DNA of 64,000 bases from positions 1-64,000 of the forward strand of contig NZ_JABXKJ010000093.1 of assembly GCF_017115085.1 (NCBI RefSeq), written 5' to 3'. Every line of letters begins with the position of its first letter. The stretch's first letter is position 1. The position numbers and the translations under genes are program-made. The notes under the pieces were generated by a model. That model was given only the letters and a program-made list of their open reading frames with translations. It made no database searches and was not told the origin of the DNA. This DNA is from Nostoc sp. NMS7 (GTDB lineage: Bacteria; Cyanobacteriota; Cyanobacteriia; Cyanobacteriales; Nostocaceae). Below, one piece after another: positions 39,758-50,634 of the stretch.

Positions 39758-41716
39758 CTAATCTATCGCCTCATAATCAGCCTGTGCGGTATTTTCTTCC
39801 TCAAAATCAAAGTTGAATTGTGCTATTAGTGTGCCATTCATTGGTGACTCCATTTCTGGTGTTAAGAGACTAGCTGAAGCCTCCTCACTGTCATCACTTT
39901 GGCTGTTAGCTCTATTGTAGACATCAGCACCAATTGCCAGCAGGGTTTGTTGGAAGTCGTCTAAGCGCTGTTTAAATTCCACTGTGGAAACACTGGAGTC
40001 AATCATGGCAGCTTGGAGTTGTGAAACTTTTTCACTGGCCAAGGTTTTCATCTGTTCACCGATAAGGTTGCCATTATCCTTGATGGTGGATTGGTAACTG
40101 AACAACAGATTATCTGCTTGGTTTTTGAGTTCAACCAGTTCTTTACGTTTTCTATCTTCTTCGGCAAACAGTTCGGCCTCTTGGCGCATCCGTTCGACTT
40201 CGTTGGTACTCAAGCCACCTGTATTGGTAATCCGAATACTCTGTTCTCTACCTGTACCTTTGTCTTGGGCAGAAACCTTCAGGATGCCGTTGACATCGAT
40301 TTCAAAGGCGACTTCAATTTGCGGCACACCACGGGGAGATGGGGGAATTCCGGCTAGCAAAAACTTGCCGAGACTCTTGTTATCTCGTGCCATTGCCCGT
40401 TCACCTTGGAGGATATGAATTTCGACTGAGGTTTGCCCATCAACTGCTGTGGAAAAAACTTGTGATCTACTCGTAGGAATTGTAGTGTTGCGTTCAATGA
40501 TTTTGGTCAACACTTCACCCAAGGTTTCAATTCCCAAGGACAGAGGGGTGACATCCAATAGTAAGAGATTATCGACTTCGCCACCCAACACACCTGCTTG
40601 GATCGCCGCTCCCAATGCTACAGCTTCGTCAGGGTTGATAGAGCGATCGGGAGCTTTGCCATTGAAAAACTTAATTAGCGCGTTTTGAACTGCGGGAATA
40701 CGGGTAGAACCACCTACCAAAATAATCCGATCTATCGCTGGTGGTTTGATATCCGCATCTTTGAGCGCTTGGATCATTGGTTCGATGGTCGCTTCAATTA
40801 ATTTTCCTGTGAGTTCTTCAAATTTAGAGCGGCTGAGTTCCATCTCCAGATGCTTTGGCCCGGTGTCATCAGCCGTGATAAAGGGCAAGTTGATGGAGGT
40901 ATTGACGGTGCTGGAGAGTTCAATTTTTGCCTTTTCTGCTGCCTCCCGCAGGCGTTGTAGTGCCATCTTATCTTGGGAAAGGTTGATTTTTTCCTCTTGC
41001 TCGAAGCGTTCCATCATCCAAAGCACGATCGCATTATCAAAGTCGTCTCCACCTAAGTGGTTGTTACCACAAGTCACCTTAACTTCAAAAACGCCATCCC
41101 CAAGTTGTAGGATCGAGACGTCGAAGGTACCGCCTCCCAAGTCAAATACTAAAATTAGCTGCTCTTGGTCTTGCTTTTCCAATCCGAAAGCTAAAGCCGC
41201 GGCTGTTGGTTCATTGATGATTCGCAGGACTTCTAACCCTGCAATCGTGCCAGCATCTTTAGTTGCTTGTCTTTGGGCATCTGTGAAATATGCGGGTACG
41301 GTGATCACTGCCTGAGTCACCTCCTCACCCAAGAAGTTTTCTGCATCCTGCTTGAGCTTTTGCAGGATCATGGCGGATAGTTCTTGTGGCGTGTAATTTT
41401 TGGAGCGAATTTGGACATCAACAGTATCATCTCGACCTTTGACACAGTTGTAGGGAACGCGATTGCGTTCTGTTTCAGTGTCTTCCCAACGCCGACCGAT
41501 GAATCGTTTAATACTGTAAATTGTGTTTTCGGCATTGGTTACGGCTTGGCGCTTTGCCAATTGACCAACCAAGCGATCGCCACTCTTGCCAAATCCCAAA
41601 ATACTAGGAGTAGTTCGTCCACCTTCAGAACTGGCGATCACAAGTGGTTGACCGCCCTCCAAAACTGCAACGCAACTGTTAGTAGTGCCTAAGTCGATCC
41701 CAATAATTTTTCCCAT
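39758..41716 (-). CDS. dnaK: molecular chaperone DnaK
   Basis: [22 protein letters not shown]...[19 protein letters not shown]. Confidence 0.98.
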   Translation of the reverse strand: MGKIIGIDLGTTNSCVAVLEGGQPLVIASSEGGRTTPSILGFGKSGDRLVGQLAKRQAVTNAENTIYSIKRFIGRRWEDTETERNRVPYNCVKGRDDTVDVQIRSKNYTPQELSAMILQKLKQDAENFLGEEVTQAVITVPAYFTDAQRQATKDAGTIAGLEVLRIINEPTAAALAFGLEKQDQEQLILVFDLGGGTFDVSILQLGDGVFEVKVTCGNNHLGGDDFDNAIVLWMMERFEQEEKINLSQDKMALQRLREAAEKAKIELSSTVNTSINLPFITADDTGPKHLEMELSRSKFEELTGKLIEATIEPMIQALKDADIKPPAIDRIILVGGSTRIPAVQNALIKFFNGKAPDRSINPDEAVALGAAIQAGVLGGEVDNLLLLDVTPLSLGIETLGEVLTKIIERNTTIPTSRSQVFSTAVDGQTSVEIHILQGERAMARDNKSLGKFLLAGIPPSPRGVPQIEVAFEIDVNGILKVSAQDKGTGREQSIRITNTGGLSTNEVERMRQEAELFAEEDRKRKELVELKNQADNLLFSYQSTIKDNGNLIGEQMKTLASEKVSQLQAAMIDSSVSTVEFKQRLDDFQQTLLAIGADVYNRANSQSDDSEEASASLLTPEMESPMNGTLIAQFNFDFEEENTAQADYEAID

Positions 41717-41942
41717 AATTACCAGTATTTTTACTGACTTTTTCTGCTGTAATCTGTCGCGGACTAAGTTTGTGGCTTTGAACCAAGGCTAGCGGATAAC
41801 GTCTGTGTAACCCCTGTTGCTGGTAGCAAAAGATAAGTTTAAACACACAGAGTTATCCAAAGCCTTGTCGTTGTTTAGATACGCGATGCTCGTTCTTGCT
41901 AGAACCCAGGCACTTTTGGTCAGAGAGGCGAACGACTACAGC

Positions 41943-42689
41943 TTAACTGAAGGCTTGACTCGACTGATCTTCTGGTGCAGAAAGTGTATCTTCCTTGGGA
42001 GCAGCTACTTTGACCATTGCATGGCGCAGCACGCGATCGCCCAAGTAATATCCGCGCACTAACTCTTCTAACACTCTTCCTTCAGGATGTTCATCCGTAG
42101 GTTCCCGCATTACTGCTTCATGCAGGTTAGGATCAAATTCTTCACCTTCAGGACGCATTGGTGCTACACCCAAGCGCTTCAGGCTATCTACTAATTGTTT
42201 GTAAACGCCTTGGTAACTTTTGTGCATGGTCATTTCGCCATCAGATTGCGGTTTGAGGTGCGATCGCGCCCGCTCAAAATTATCGACCACTGGCAGCAAT
42301 TCTAAAATCGTGTTCCGCTTCATCAGCGCTTCTAGTTCTTCTTTTTCTTTACTAGTGCGTTTCCGGTAATTCTCAAAATCAGCGGCAATCCGCATATATT
42401 GAGTACTACGCTCTTCTAATTGCGTTTTCAGGGACTCGATTTGTTGAGTCAATTCTGCCAAAGCTGCTGTTTCCACTTCAGTTTTCTCGGTTGCCGTGCC
42501 GCCATTTTCTGGATTGAAAGTAGCCGTATCCCCCGATACATTTGTTTGGGCTGCCACTTGCTCTGTAACCTCGTTACCAGATTCATTGAAATTAATTTGG
42601 GCTGGGGAGTCACTCTTCATTGCTTGCTTTACCTCTGTTGGTTCACCCAATTGCTGGCTTGTGTTGTTTATCTGTTTATTTTCATCCAT
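41943..42689 (-). CDS. grpE: nucleotide exchange factor GrpE
   Basis: [20 protein letters not shown]...[10 protein letters not shown]...[24 protein letters not shown]. Confidence 0.97.
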   Translation of the reverse strand: MDENKQINNTSQQLGEPTEVKQAMKSDSPAQINFNESGNEVTEQVAAQTNVSGDTATFNPENGGTATEKTEVETAALAELTQQIESLKTQLEERSTQYMRIAADFENYRKRTSKEKEELEALMKRNTILELLPVVDNFERARSHLKPQSDGEMTMHKSYQGVYKQLVDSLKRLGVAPMRPEGEEFDPNLHEAVMREPTDEHPEGRVLEELVRGYYLGDRVLRHAMVKVAAPKEDTLSAPEDQSSQAFS

Positions 42690-43142
42690 TATTGTCTACT
42701 CATTCCAGATGCTATTTATGGCAGTGTATCTCCACAGCTGGCGACCGTCGTCATCCACGACTTGCCACTGGGGCTGATTTTGTTGCCGACAAGTTCCTGG
42801 AAGTGATGTAACCGTCCTCTTATTGTGACAAATGCTGAACACCTTAGCCCAGACGCGACTAAGGCGGGAACCCGAACCAGTAGTGTACCCTCCAGTAGTC
42901 TGCCAAGGAAACTTGGCTCTTTAAAGGATAAAGATGTTTTACCTCTTGTCCTTTCCCCATTATCAAGCTATTTTTAGTTTTAAATATTACTTTAATTTTC
43001 TCAGATCGCAGCACTAACTATAAGGCCGATCGCACTCTGATATCTTAACTCAACGATTAAACAAATAAACTTAATAAAGCTTTCGCCGACCCTGATTGCA
43101 AGCTTTACAGTCAGAAGTTTGCAACTTCCTTTGAATATTGGA

Positions 43143-43663
43143 CGCACCAGTTCCCAAAATACCGGAGTTACGCCAAATGCAGATGTGATTGTGGCTACTG
43201 ATCTCTGGAAGTGGGATTTAACGACCCAGAAGTTAGAGGTGTCATCCAGCACAAAGCATCGCGAGACATGGCCTCATTTCTGCAACGCAAGGGACGGGCG
43301 GGACGACGCAGAACTATGCGACCTTGGACGGTGGTAGTGCTTTCTGATTACGGACGGGACAGAATCGCCTATCAAAGCTACGATATGCTGTTTAACCCAA
43401 TTTTAGAAAAGCGATCGCTTCCCATCGCCAACCGCTATGTTATTCGCATTCAAGCGGTTTTCGCCTTTATGGATTGGGTTGGACGGCAATTAGCTGCAAC
43501 TAGAGAAAGTGTCTGGAGAGACTTTGCTACTACTGATTTATACTTAATTAACCGTCAGTGACTAGAAATAAAACTGATCAAAAACATCCTGGAAACAGAA
43601 GCAGGACAACGCAACTTAGAAACATATCTGCAATCAGCACTACACCTTACCAAAGATGACTAA
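43143..43663 (+). pseudogene. decayed DEAD/DEAH-type helicase C-terminal remnant
   Basis: GRTSSQNTGVTPNADVIVATD / (frameshift) / LEVGFNDPEVRGVIQHKASRDMASFLQRKGRAGRRRTMRPWTVVVLSDYGRDRIAYQSYDMLFNPI...NRQ*LEIKLIKNILETEAGQRNLETYLQSALHLTKDD*. Confidence 0.75.
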
Positions 43664-43681
43664 ATAATCTGAAAAGTCTTT

Positions 43682-43728
43682 AGTCTACTTCAGTAGACTT
43701 GGGCTAAAAGCCAAAGAAATTTATTTCT
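43682..43728. repeat. consecutive short hairpins related to 25123-25229
   Basis: AGTCTACT-TC-AGTAGACT; GGCT-AAA-AGCC; AGAAAT-TT-ATTTCT followed by GGGCGG. Confidence 0.75.
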
Positions 43729-43876
43729 GGGCGGGCGTGGAAGTCAACAAGCGATTTCTAGCTTAAGTTGACACCAATGAGCATTGCTGTGCCCCTACTG
43801 ATCAGCATCTCCATTTTGAAACTCAACTTGCAAAATGTGTTCGGTGCGATCGCAGCCTATAGTCATACAATTTTGG

Positions 43877-43918
43877 ATTTTAGACTTCGGCGTGAGCGTT
43901 AATGCCGAAGTCTAAAAT
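43877..43918. repeat. perfect inverted repeat
   Basis: ATTTTAGACTTCGGC-12 nt-GCCGAAGTCTAAAAT. Confidence 0.85.
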
Positions 43919-44020
43919 TTAAAATCTAAAATTCGGTGAAAGTTCTCTATCTCGATAACTGTGAGATGAATAGTCAAACGATTATGAAAGTTCTCGCCGA
44001 AGATATATAAATAATTTTGC

Positions 44021-44317
44021 TTAATTAGTGAGTCCGTTATCACTATTAATTTTTAATGCGATAATCCCAATTAATACGGCAAGACCTAACGCTCTGCGAA
44101 AATAATTGACACCTTGAAATAACTCCAGCCAAGCCCAAGTAAACAAGGAGCCATTTGCCAGTACTTCTAATACTGTATTGATTTTGCCACTCGTAAAAAT
44201 TAGAGCTAGTAAACTGGTTACTGTCCAAACAATAATCGGTAGATTTGGCATCTGAGCTAAAACTATTTTGCCATCGCTGTCACGGAAGGTTTTATCAACT
44301 AATGTATTTTGCATCAT
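44021..44317 (-). CDS. small integral membrane protein
   Basis: two hydrophobic segments, PNLPIIVWTVTSLLALIF and RRALGLAVLIGIIAL. Confidence 0.55.
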   Translation of the reverse strand: MMQNTLVDKTFRDSDGKIVLAQMPNLPIIVWTVTSLLALIFTSGKINTVLEVLANGSLFTWAWLELFQGVNYFRRALGLAVLIGIIALKINSDNGLTN

Positions 44318-44602
44318 TTGAAATTGCCACTTAGGTAGAAATTATTAATTTACCAAAATTACTAGGTTGCCTATTAAGAATAGGCTGACATATAAGTAAT
44401 CTTTTAATATCATTAAAACACTCAGGTAAATCTCTTTACAACCATCTAATTGCTGAGATGAGAGCGATAAAGCATATTCATATATGAGTATATCTAAAGG
44501 CATACTCACACTAAATCCGCCAATATATCTGCCATGCTCTCAATTGAGAATTGAGCTTAGTCGAACTCACGTTATGACAGTGCGACTGTTGAGCCGTCTC
44601 GT

Positions 44603-46294
44603 CTAATCTTGAGTCTTTTGTTGATAAATTTGCGGTGCAAGAATAACTTGAATTTGCTTTTCCTGGCATTTTTGAGAAAAAGCGCGAATTTGAGCTTCCT
44701 TATCTCCCTGAATTGATAAAGATTTTAAAAATCCCTGAAATCCTAAAAAAGCTAATTCGTAGATAGCTTTTTGACTAAAACCACCTTCAAAATAGCCTGT
44801 GTGGGTATCAACACCTTGAGGATCTCTATTGTTAATAGACTTCCGAATAAATGCCAAAGTTAGTAAAATATAATTCCCAAAATCTATCGCTGGCTGTTGG
44901 AGGGCAGAACTAACAACTCCTATCTGAAGACTTCGATCATCTTTATAATCTGTACAGTCAAAATATGTAAATAAATCTGCGGGTTGAACCTCATTTTCGG
45001 AAATTTCAGTTATCTCTTCAAGTCTTCTATGTTCGCTACTAGAAGAACGAATTTCTAAATAGTTATAAGGTTTATCAAGTGTGTAATCTTTCTCATAGTA
45101 TTGTTTCTGAAAATTCACAACTCCATATCTGGGTGTCTGACCAACTTTATCATTTTTGTTGTTGAAATGCTTAACTGTGATATTACCAAGCCTGTAGCCA
45201 CTTATACGAGTTCGCGCAGGGAAACTAAAGTAATTTGCAGCAGTGGAGGTAATTCGTAACGCTAAGTCTCCCTCATTACAAAAGATATAAGCTTCTTCAC
45301 ACCGACGTAAAGAAGAACGAAGAAAATTAGCTCGTCCTGGCAAGATGGTTTCTACAGGAATATCAGGTGCAACTAGCACAAGTCTGCCTAAGCGAAATAC
45401 ATTGCCAATATCTGAATTAGGTTCTTTATTAATAGATTTAACGTCAAAAACATCAGAGAGGATACGAATTACATCTGTAACTACAAAACACCCCATACTA
45501 TGACTAATAAATGACAATTTAATGCGTTTATTAGGGGGTAACTTTACTGTAACATCAAGCTGTCTGATCAATTCAACTAAGTCTGTTACACCATAATTAA
45601 CCGCTCTATAAGTATCACGAAAATAAGTAGATATTCTGAGAATAATTAATGTCAAAATAATTGAAGATACAATGCCAGATAAAATTAACAACACGGTGAA
45701 AAAGTGGACAGCGCTATTACTCAAAATATTTAGGAACAACAAAACTATGGTAGACCATATACTAATTGTCAGTCCCACAACTAAATTGATAGCTAGTAAA
45801 GTTGGTAGAGAATATAGGGCGTTCATTAGCTTTTGCCCAAAGGAACCAGATTCATCTGTTTTTATAGGATTTTCAGAAGGCCATCTATATCCTATAAAAA
45901 TATACTTATTTGGTTGCTGAATATGTGTATTGACATATTCATAAATCTTTTTGCAGCCTGTCTCTGTATCCGATGGTGTCGAACTATATCCATGAATGTT
46001 TATAATAATTTCTGGTTCTGGGCTTGATTGTAAGCTTTCAGCAATTTTCTCAAGCATCTCTTGGGCTGAAGGTTCAGCTTGTCCATCATTAATATTAAAA
46101 AAGTTTTGATTAATAACTTTTGATAAATAGTTGTTAGATTCTTCTGTCTCAACATTGAGTTTTGCAGTACTAACTACTAAATAACCAGATATTTTTTCTT
46201 GGTTGTTTTTCTTAAATTCATAAATTTTATACGGTTCATTATCTGCCAGATTCTTCTTATCAGGAGAGTTCGTCATGTCTATTTTTCTTGACAA
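44603..46294 (-). CDS. membrane-associated alpha/beta-hydrolase-like protein
   Basis: IIINIHGYSSTP, LSFISHSMGCFVVTDVI nucleophile elbow, two TM segments in the middle. Confidence 0.75.
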   Translation of the reverse strand: MSRKIDMTNSPDKKNLADNEPYKIYEFKKNNQEKISGYLVVSTAKLNVETEESNNYLSKVINQNFFNINDGQAEPSAQEMLEKIAESLQSSPEPEIIINIHGYSSTPSDTETGCKKIYEYVNTHIQQPNKYIFIGYRWPSENPIKTDESGSFGQKLMNALYSLPTLLAINLVVGLTISIWSTIVLLFLNILSNSAVHFFTVLLILSGIVSSIILTLIILRISTYFRDTYRAVNYGVTDLVELIRQLDVTVKLPPNKRIKLSFISHSMGCFVVTDVIRILSDVFDVKSINKEPNSDIGNVFRLGRLVLVAPDIPVETILPGRANFLRSSLRRCEEAYIFCNEGDLALRITSTAANYFSFPARTRISGYRLGNITVKHFNNKNDKVGQTPRYGVVNFQKQYYEKDYTLDKPYNYLEIRSSSSEHRRLEEITEISENEVQPADLFTYFDCTDYKDDRSLQIGVVSSALQQPAIDFGNYILLTLAFIRKSINNRDPQGVDTHTGYFEGGFSQKAIYELAFLGFQGFLKSLSIQGDKEAQIRAFSQKCQEKQIQVILAPQIYQQKTQD

Positions 46295-46416
46295 CTTAGG
46301 TTAAGTATATCGCTTAGGGACTGCATCTGCTCACATTCCGAAGGTAAGGAATCAACGGATTTTATGAGACAATAAGCTAATTTAGATATCACTATCGGGA
46401 TTACTACTGCATTTTT

Positions 46417-47019
46417 TTACCTGAGCAATTGGCTGTTAATAATATTACTAGAGGCGTTGTCTTTTGAGTTTATTCCAATTACTAAACACTCATTTGGAAC
46501 TCTGGGGAGCATATCGTTAAAAGCTGGAGTGTAATGACCATTTTCATCAACAACCCTACGGAGAGTATACTCACCAGCGGGAGAAAGTCCGCCGAACCAA
46601 AGGTTTTTTCTGTGCCAAATATCTCCATTGAGAGAATTTTTGTCTTGGGACATTGTAAAATTTACAATCGATCTTGAAATTGGTATTCCTAGCAAAATAG
46701 GTATGATTTGAGCTTGCTGCAAAGTTTCATCTTCAAACTGAATTTTGTAACTTACCTCAAACCATTGAACTAAACGTAGTAATATCCACCCAGGAATCGA
46801 GTTATGAAAAGTCCACTGCAACGGTGCAAAGACTGGTAATACCAAAGCTCTGTTGTATGTATCCCATTCTAAATTGTACATAGTGATACAAGTATCTGGC
46901 AGTGGATTGCCATCCAAAAAAAACACACCTTTAAGGACAGATGGCAAGTTTGTTTGTTTGATTGGAATCATCCAGGTTGCAATATTATTGAGTTGTTTTT
47001 TCTCGATTAATTCACTCAT
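46417..47019 (-). CDS. conserved hypothetical protein next to the P450/lipoxygenase
   Basis: ORF in the same orientation with no recognised domain. Confidence 0.6.
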   Translation of the reverse strand: MSELIEKKQLNNIATWMIPIKQTNLPSVLKGVFFLDGNPLPDTCITMYNLEWDTYNRALVLPVFAPLQWTFHNSIPGWILLRLVQWFEVSYKIQFEDETLQQAQIIPILLGIPISRSIVNFTMSQDKNSLNGDIWHRKNLWFGGLSPAGEYTLRRVVDENGHYTPAFNDMLPRVPNECLVIGINSKDNASSNIINSQLLR

Positions 47020-47095
47020 ACTAATTTGTAATTTGTAATTAAGACAAACTCAAAAAGCCATAACAATTACCAACTCATAATTCAGCACTAACTAC

Positions 47096-48445
47096 TCACA
47101 ATCGTTGAGCAAAACCTTGTAACACTAAACTATTAGGAGTAACGGCAGTCACTTTTTCAAAATCCCACTTGACTTCTGTAATTGAGTCCCATTGATAGTT
47201 ATTGAACAGATGTAAACAGAAAATCTTGATAAAGCCAATTGATAAGGATTTACCAGGACAGGCTCGCTCATGCCCTTCACCGTTCCAAGATAAGATATCG
47301 GAAAAATTTCGTGTTACGTCAAAATTATCTGGATTTTGGTATCTATTGGTATCCCGATTAGCTGTAAAAATAGAGCCAAGCAAGCGAGTACCTTTTTGGA
47401 ATGGACATTTTTGTTCTGCAATCTCAACTTCACCCGCTTCAGTGGTGAGTTGGCTAACAAATCGCACAGGTGGATAGAGACGAGCCGTTTCCAGAATCAC
47501 TTGATTGAGAAGTGTTGACTGTTCTAGAGCGTCTGAGTCTAAACTTTCCTTGCCATTCCAAACTGCATTGACTTCTGATACTACATTATTTCTGAGGGCA
47601 TTATCCAAGCATAAAACACCAATAACAGATCCCAAAAGCCCACTCGTACCAGCAGTACCGGCAAGATGAATCATATCGAAAAGGCTATTAGCGATTTGGT
47701 GTTCGTTCAACTGATACTGAGCGCCTGTTTCAAAGTAAGATGCCCATTTAGTAGATTGTTGATATCGCTTGGTTAAATATTGACGATGGTGAATTTTTGG
47801 CGCTGTTAATATTGCCAGCAGATACTTGCTAATAAAATTTGGTAATGATGCCAGAGGCATACCTTTAATGTAATTACTTGATGCTGTGATTTCTTCCTCA
47901 GATAAAGATATCTGAAAAACCAGTTGGTGCAAAATCGACAGCATGATCTTTGGCAAATCGTTGCCGATGTGTAATTTACCCTGTCTAGCAGCCTCTAACA
48001 GGCTTTGCTCAACTAGATAGCTTAAAAAGTCTATCTGCTCTGACGGTTCTGGTAAGGCTTGTAAGAACACAGTACGGAGTCCTGTGTGTTCGTTACCGTT
48101 CGTCCCCAAGCTCAGAGGATTATCGAGTAGGTAACTAGGAGCTAATATTCTGATGATGCCTAAATCATTTCCCCGCAGTTGTGGTTGGGTTTGCATTAGT
48201 TCCCTCACCTGGGCGTGAGAGGAATGCATAATTGCTTGGTCTACTGCAAAATACTTGTCGCCAATATTGTCCTTACGGATGTAGAGAAAGTCCCGCCATG
48301 CGTTGAGCATGATTAATGCATCCATGTAATAGAAAATCAAGCGTAGAAACTTACCGATCGCAGTGTCATAACCTACTTTGGCTAGTATAGGTGCAAGCCA
48401 GAGCTGGCGATCGTGACCTTTGAGAACTTTATCTTTAAGTGTCAT
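47096..48445 (-). CDS. cytochrome P450, CYP74-like features
   Basis: ExxR (ILETARLYPPVRFV) and Cys loop WNGEGHERACPGKSLS; no acid-alcohol pair in the I-helix region. Confidence 0.82.
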   Translation of the reverse strand: MTLKDKVLKGHDRQLWLAPILAKVGYDTAIGKFLRLIFYYMDALIMLNAWRDFLYIRKDNIGDKYFAVDQAIMHSSHAQVRELMQTQPQLRGNDLGIIRILAPSYLLDNPLSLGTNGNEHTGLRTVFLQALPEPSEQIDFLSYLVEQSLLEAARQGKLHIGNDLPKIMLSILHQLVFQISLSEEEITASSNYIKGMPLASLPNFISKYLLAILTAPKIHHRQYLTKRYQQSTKWASYFETGAQYQLNEHQIANSLFDMIHLAGTAGTSGLLGSVIGVLCLDNALRNNVVSEVNAVWNGKESLDSDALEQSTLLNQVILETARLYPPVRFVSQLTTEAGEVEIAEQKCPFQKGTRLLGSIFTANRDTNRYQNPDNFDVTRNFSDILSWNGEGHERACPGKSLSIGFIKIFCLHLFNNYQWDSITEVKWDFEKVTAVTPNSLVLQGFAQRL

Positions 48446-48463
48446 AATATTTACTTTGAGTCA

Positions 48464-48512
48464 TTGGGCATTGGGCATTGGGCATTGGGCATTGGGCATT
48501 GGGCATTGGGCA
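48464..48512. repeat. heptameric short tandem repeat (CATTGGG)n between P450 and lipoxygenase genes
   Basis: direct reading. Confidence 0.92.
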
Positions 48513-48555
48513 TAAAGTTATTCTCCCTTGTCTCCCTTGTCCCCTTGTCCCCAAT

Positions 48556-50448
48556 TTAGATATTGATGCTCTGAGGAATTTTAGAAGGAAGCAGATACTC
48601 ATAAGTTGGACGGTGCAAATTACGTTGCTTAATAGTATTTTCCACCTGCTGAAGATTACTCTGGAATGCATGTAAGAATGGTTTTACTTTCTGGTCTATA
48701 AAGTATCCTTGCTGATATTCGCCCAGCTTGTTGTAGTATACAGACCCTAACAAGCTGAGTATGTTGTATTGCCGTTGCGCCTGATCTAAAGGGGGGAGCA
48801 AATTGAGGTAGTCTTGCTCAGTAACTTCTCTTTTGAGAGTTGAGGCTGGTAAATAACCTGCCGTTGGTATGGCTGCGGCATAACTCATCAAATCTTTTTG
48901 GGGAAAGTTAACGGCTGCGTGTTGAGCGCTGGCAGTGAAAATAATCAGTGTAGTGGCATCAATTAGGTAATTGAACGTTTTGATACTCCCATCTTCGCCA
49001 AAATCGCGGATGCGACCACCATCATAAGCTGAGATTTCGGCTGCCCAAGCTTGCAGGGCTGTGTCTTGCTGAATGTCTTCATCTGTGATGTAATAAAGGT
49101 TCAGGTAGTCTGAAACCCATTTAGTAATGGCATCCCAGACTAATAGTGCATCATCGCGGTAAGGATAAATAGGCAATAGGTTGGGATCATCCACACCGCG
49201 CTGTTGGAATTGCTTGGGTAAGATGGCACTATTGAAACCATAGCTTTGTAACCCAAGCACTGCGAAAACGCGAGCGTTATCGATTGATGCTGAGAGTAAT
49301 CTATCGACGCCACCGCCTGGAGCAATGAGAATCCGTTGGGCGGCATCGTTAATTGCTAAGGTGCTGTCAAAATGCGGGTGCAGCAGAATTCTTAGAGGAT
49401 GGGTAAGCGGCAGTTGTCGATAGGTGGCGATCGCAAAAGCACCAACAAACAGGTGAGTTCTTCCTAAATGAGTAATCGCTTCGTGGAAGTTGGCATCTGC
49501 TATTTGGACAATTGTTTTGGCAAATAGCCAAGGGTATTTACCGGAGTTAGGGGTAATGATGGGATAATCTGATCCTGGGGTTTGACCGCATTGAATGGCG
49601 ATCGCCCGCAATAGACGGGTGGAGTCTGAGCCTTTGGGTAAGGCAAACAGTGCTAGGGGAGCATAGACATATTTTTGCTCATTCGGGTATGTACCGTTGA
49701 TCGCACCGTCTAACATTTTATAGTCAGCTAAGTAGAGCCTTCCTTCAAGTCCTGCTGCTGCTAATGAATCGTCATTTCCCATCACTGCTTGGTAATGTTC
49801 GTCTGTGACTGGGAAGCGATCGCCTGGAGTGGTTACTCGCTCGATCATCACGGGATTGTAGCCAGCTACTCGCATGTAGGCAAATACTTCATCTTCGTGG
49901 TAAGTTTTGGCGATCGCTGGTACACCAATCACCGGAAACAAATTTTCGTAGTCCTTGAGACTGGTTGCGTGTCCTGTGGGCTGTCCTTCATATAGAAGGG
50001 TAATTACCCGATTTAGAGTATCTCTAAGGATCACAAGTCCGTTTTCTTTAAGAATATGAAAGAAAAGATCGTCGAGTTCTCTAACATCCTTGGATATCGC
50101 TTTAAGTAAAAACTGGGGGATAATTTGCAGGATTCTCGCCAGAATACTGATTCGGACTGGGATTGCTCCCTTGAGCAAGGCTTCTAAAATAAACTTTTCG
50201 ACATCATCACGAATCGATTTAGAACCCTGATTGCCTCGGTTGACGATCAGGGTATTAATAAAAATAACTCGTAACTGCTGGGCTAATAAAAAATACCAGT
50301 TAGTGGCGAACTCTTCCGCAAGAGAAAGCTGATCCACCATAGCAATAGATGGAATATGAGTGTAGTTATATTGATACTCTTGCCTAGCTATATCTAGAGT
50401 ATGAGTGCTTGAGGAACTGATCAAATTATCTGGTAATGAAGCAGTCAT
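48556..50448 (-). CDS. lipoxygenase
   Basis: HLGRTHLFVGAFAIATYRQLPLTHPLRILLHPH, TASAQHAAVNFPQ, C-terminal Ile (IPQSINI*). Confidence 0.95.
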   Translation of the reverse strand: MTASLPDNLISSSSTHTLDIARQEYQYNYTHIPSIAMVDQLSLAEEFATNWYFLLAQQLRVIFINTLIVNRGNQGSKSIRDDVEKFILEALLKGAIPVRISILARILQIIPQFLLKAISKDVRELDDLFFHILKENGLVILRDTLNRVITLLYEGQPTGHATSLKDYENLFPVIGVPAIAKTYHEDEVFAYMRVAGYNPVMIERVTTPGDRFPVTDEHYQAVMGNDDSLAAAGLEGRLYLADYKMLDGAINGTYPNEQKYVYAPLALFALPKGSDSTRLLRAIAIQCGQTPGSDYPIITPNSGKYPWLFAKTIVQIADANFHEAITHLGRTHLFVGAFAIATYRQLPLTHPLRILLHPHFDSTLAINDAAQRILIAPGGGVDRLLSASIDNARVFAVLGLQSYGFNSAILPKQFQQRGVDDPNLLPIYPYRDDALLVWDAITKWVSDYLNLYYITDEDIQQDTALQAWAAEISAYDGGRIRDFGEDGSIKTFNYLIDATTLIIFTASAQHAAVNFPQKDLMSYAAAIPTAGYLPASTLKREVTEQDYLNLLPPLDQAQRQYNILSLLGSVYYNKLGEYQQGYFIDQKVKPFLHAFQSNLQQVENTIKQRNLHRPTYEYLLPSKIPQSINI

Positions 50449-50634
50449 TGACCCTACTCGCTTGTAGTACGGGGAACTTTAACACTCTTAGGATAAACAG
50501 GTTTGAGTTAGCTAAACGTATTATCGCAATCAAGTTTAAAATTTTGATTTTTCTCAAAGAAATTTTATAGAAACACTCGACTTCTGAACACAGGGTAAGC
50601 GCATCTGCCCCTACCGCGTGTTGCTAAATCTAAT

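Noticed and set aside
40746-41315. 189-aa ORF antisense to dnaK
   Set aside because: Shadow ORF opposite a highly conserved gene
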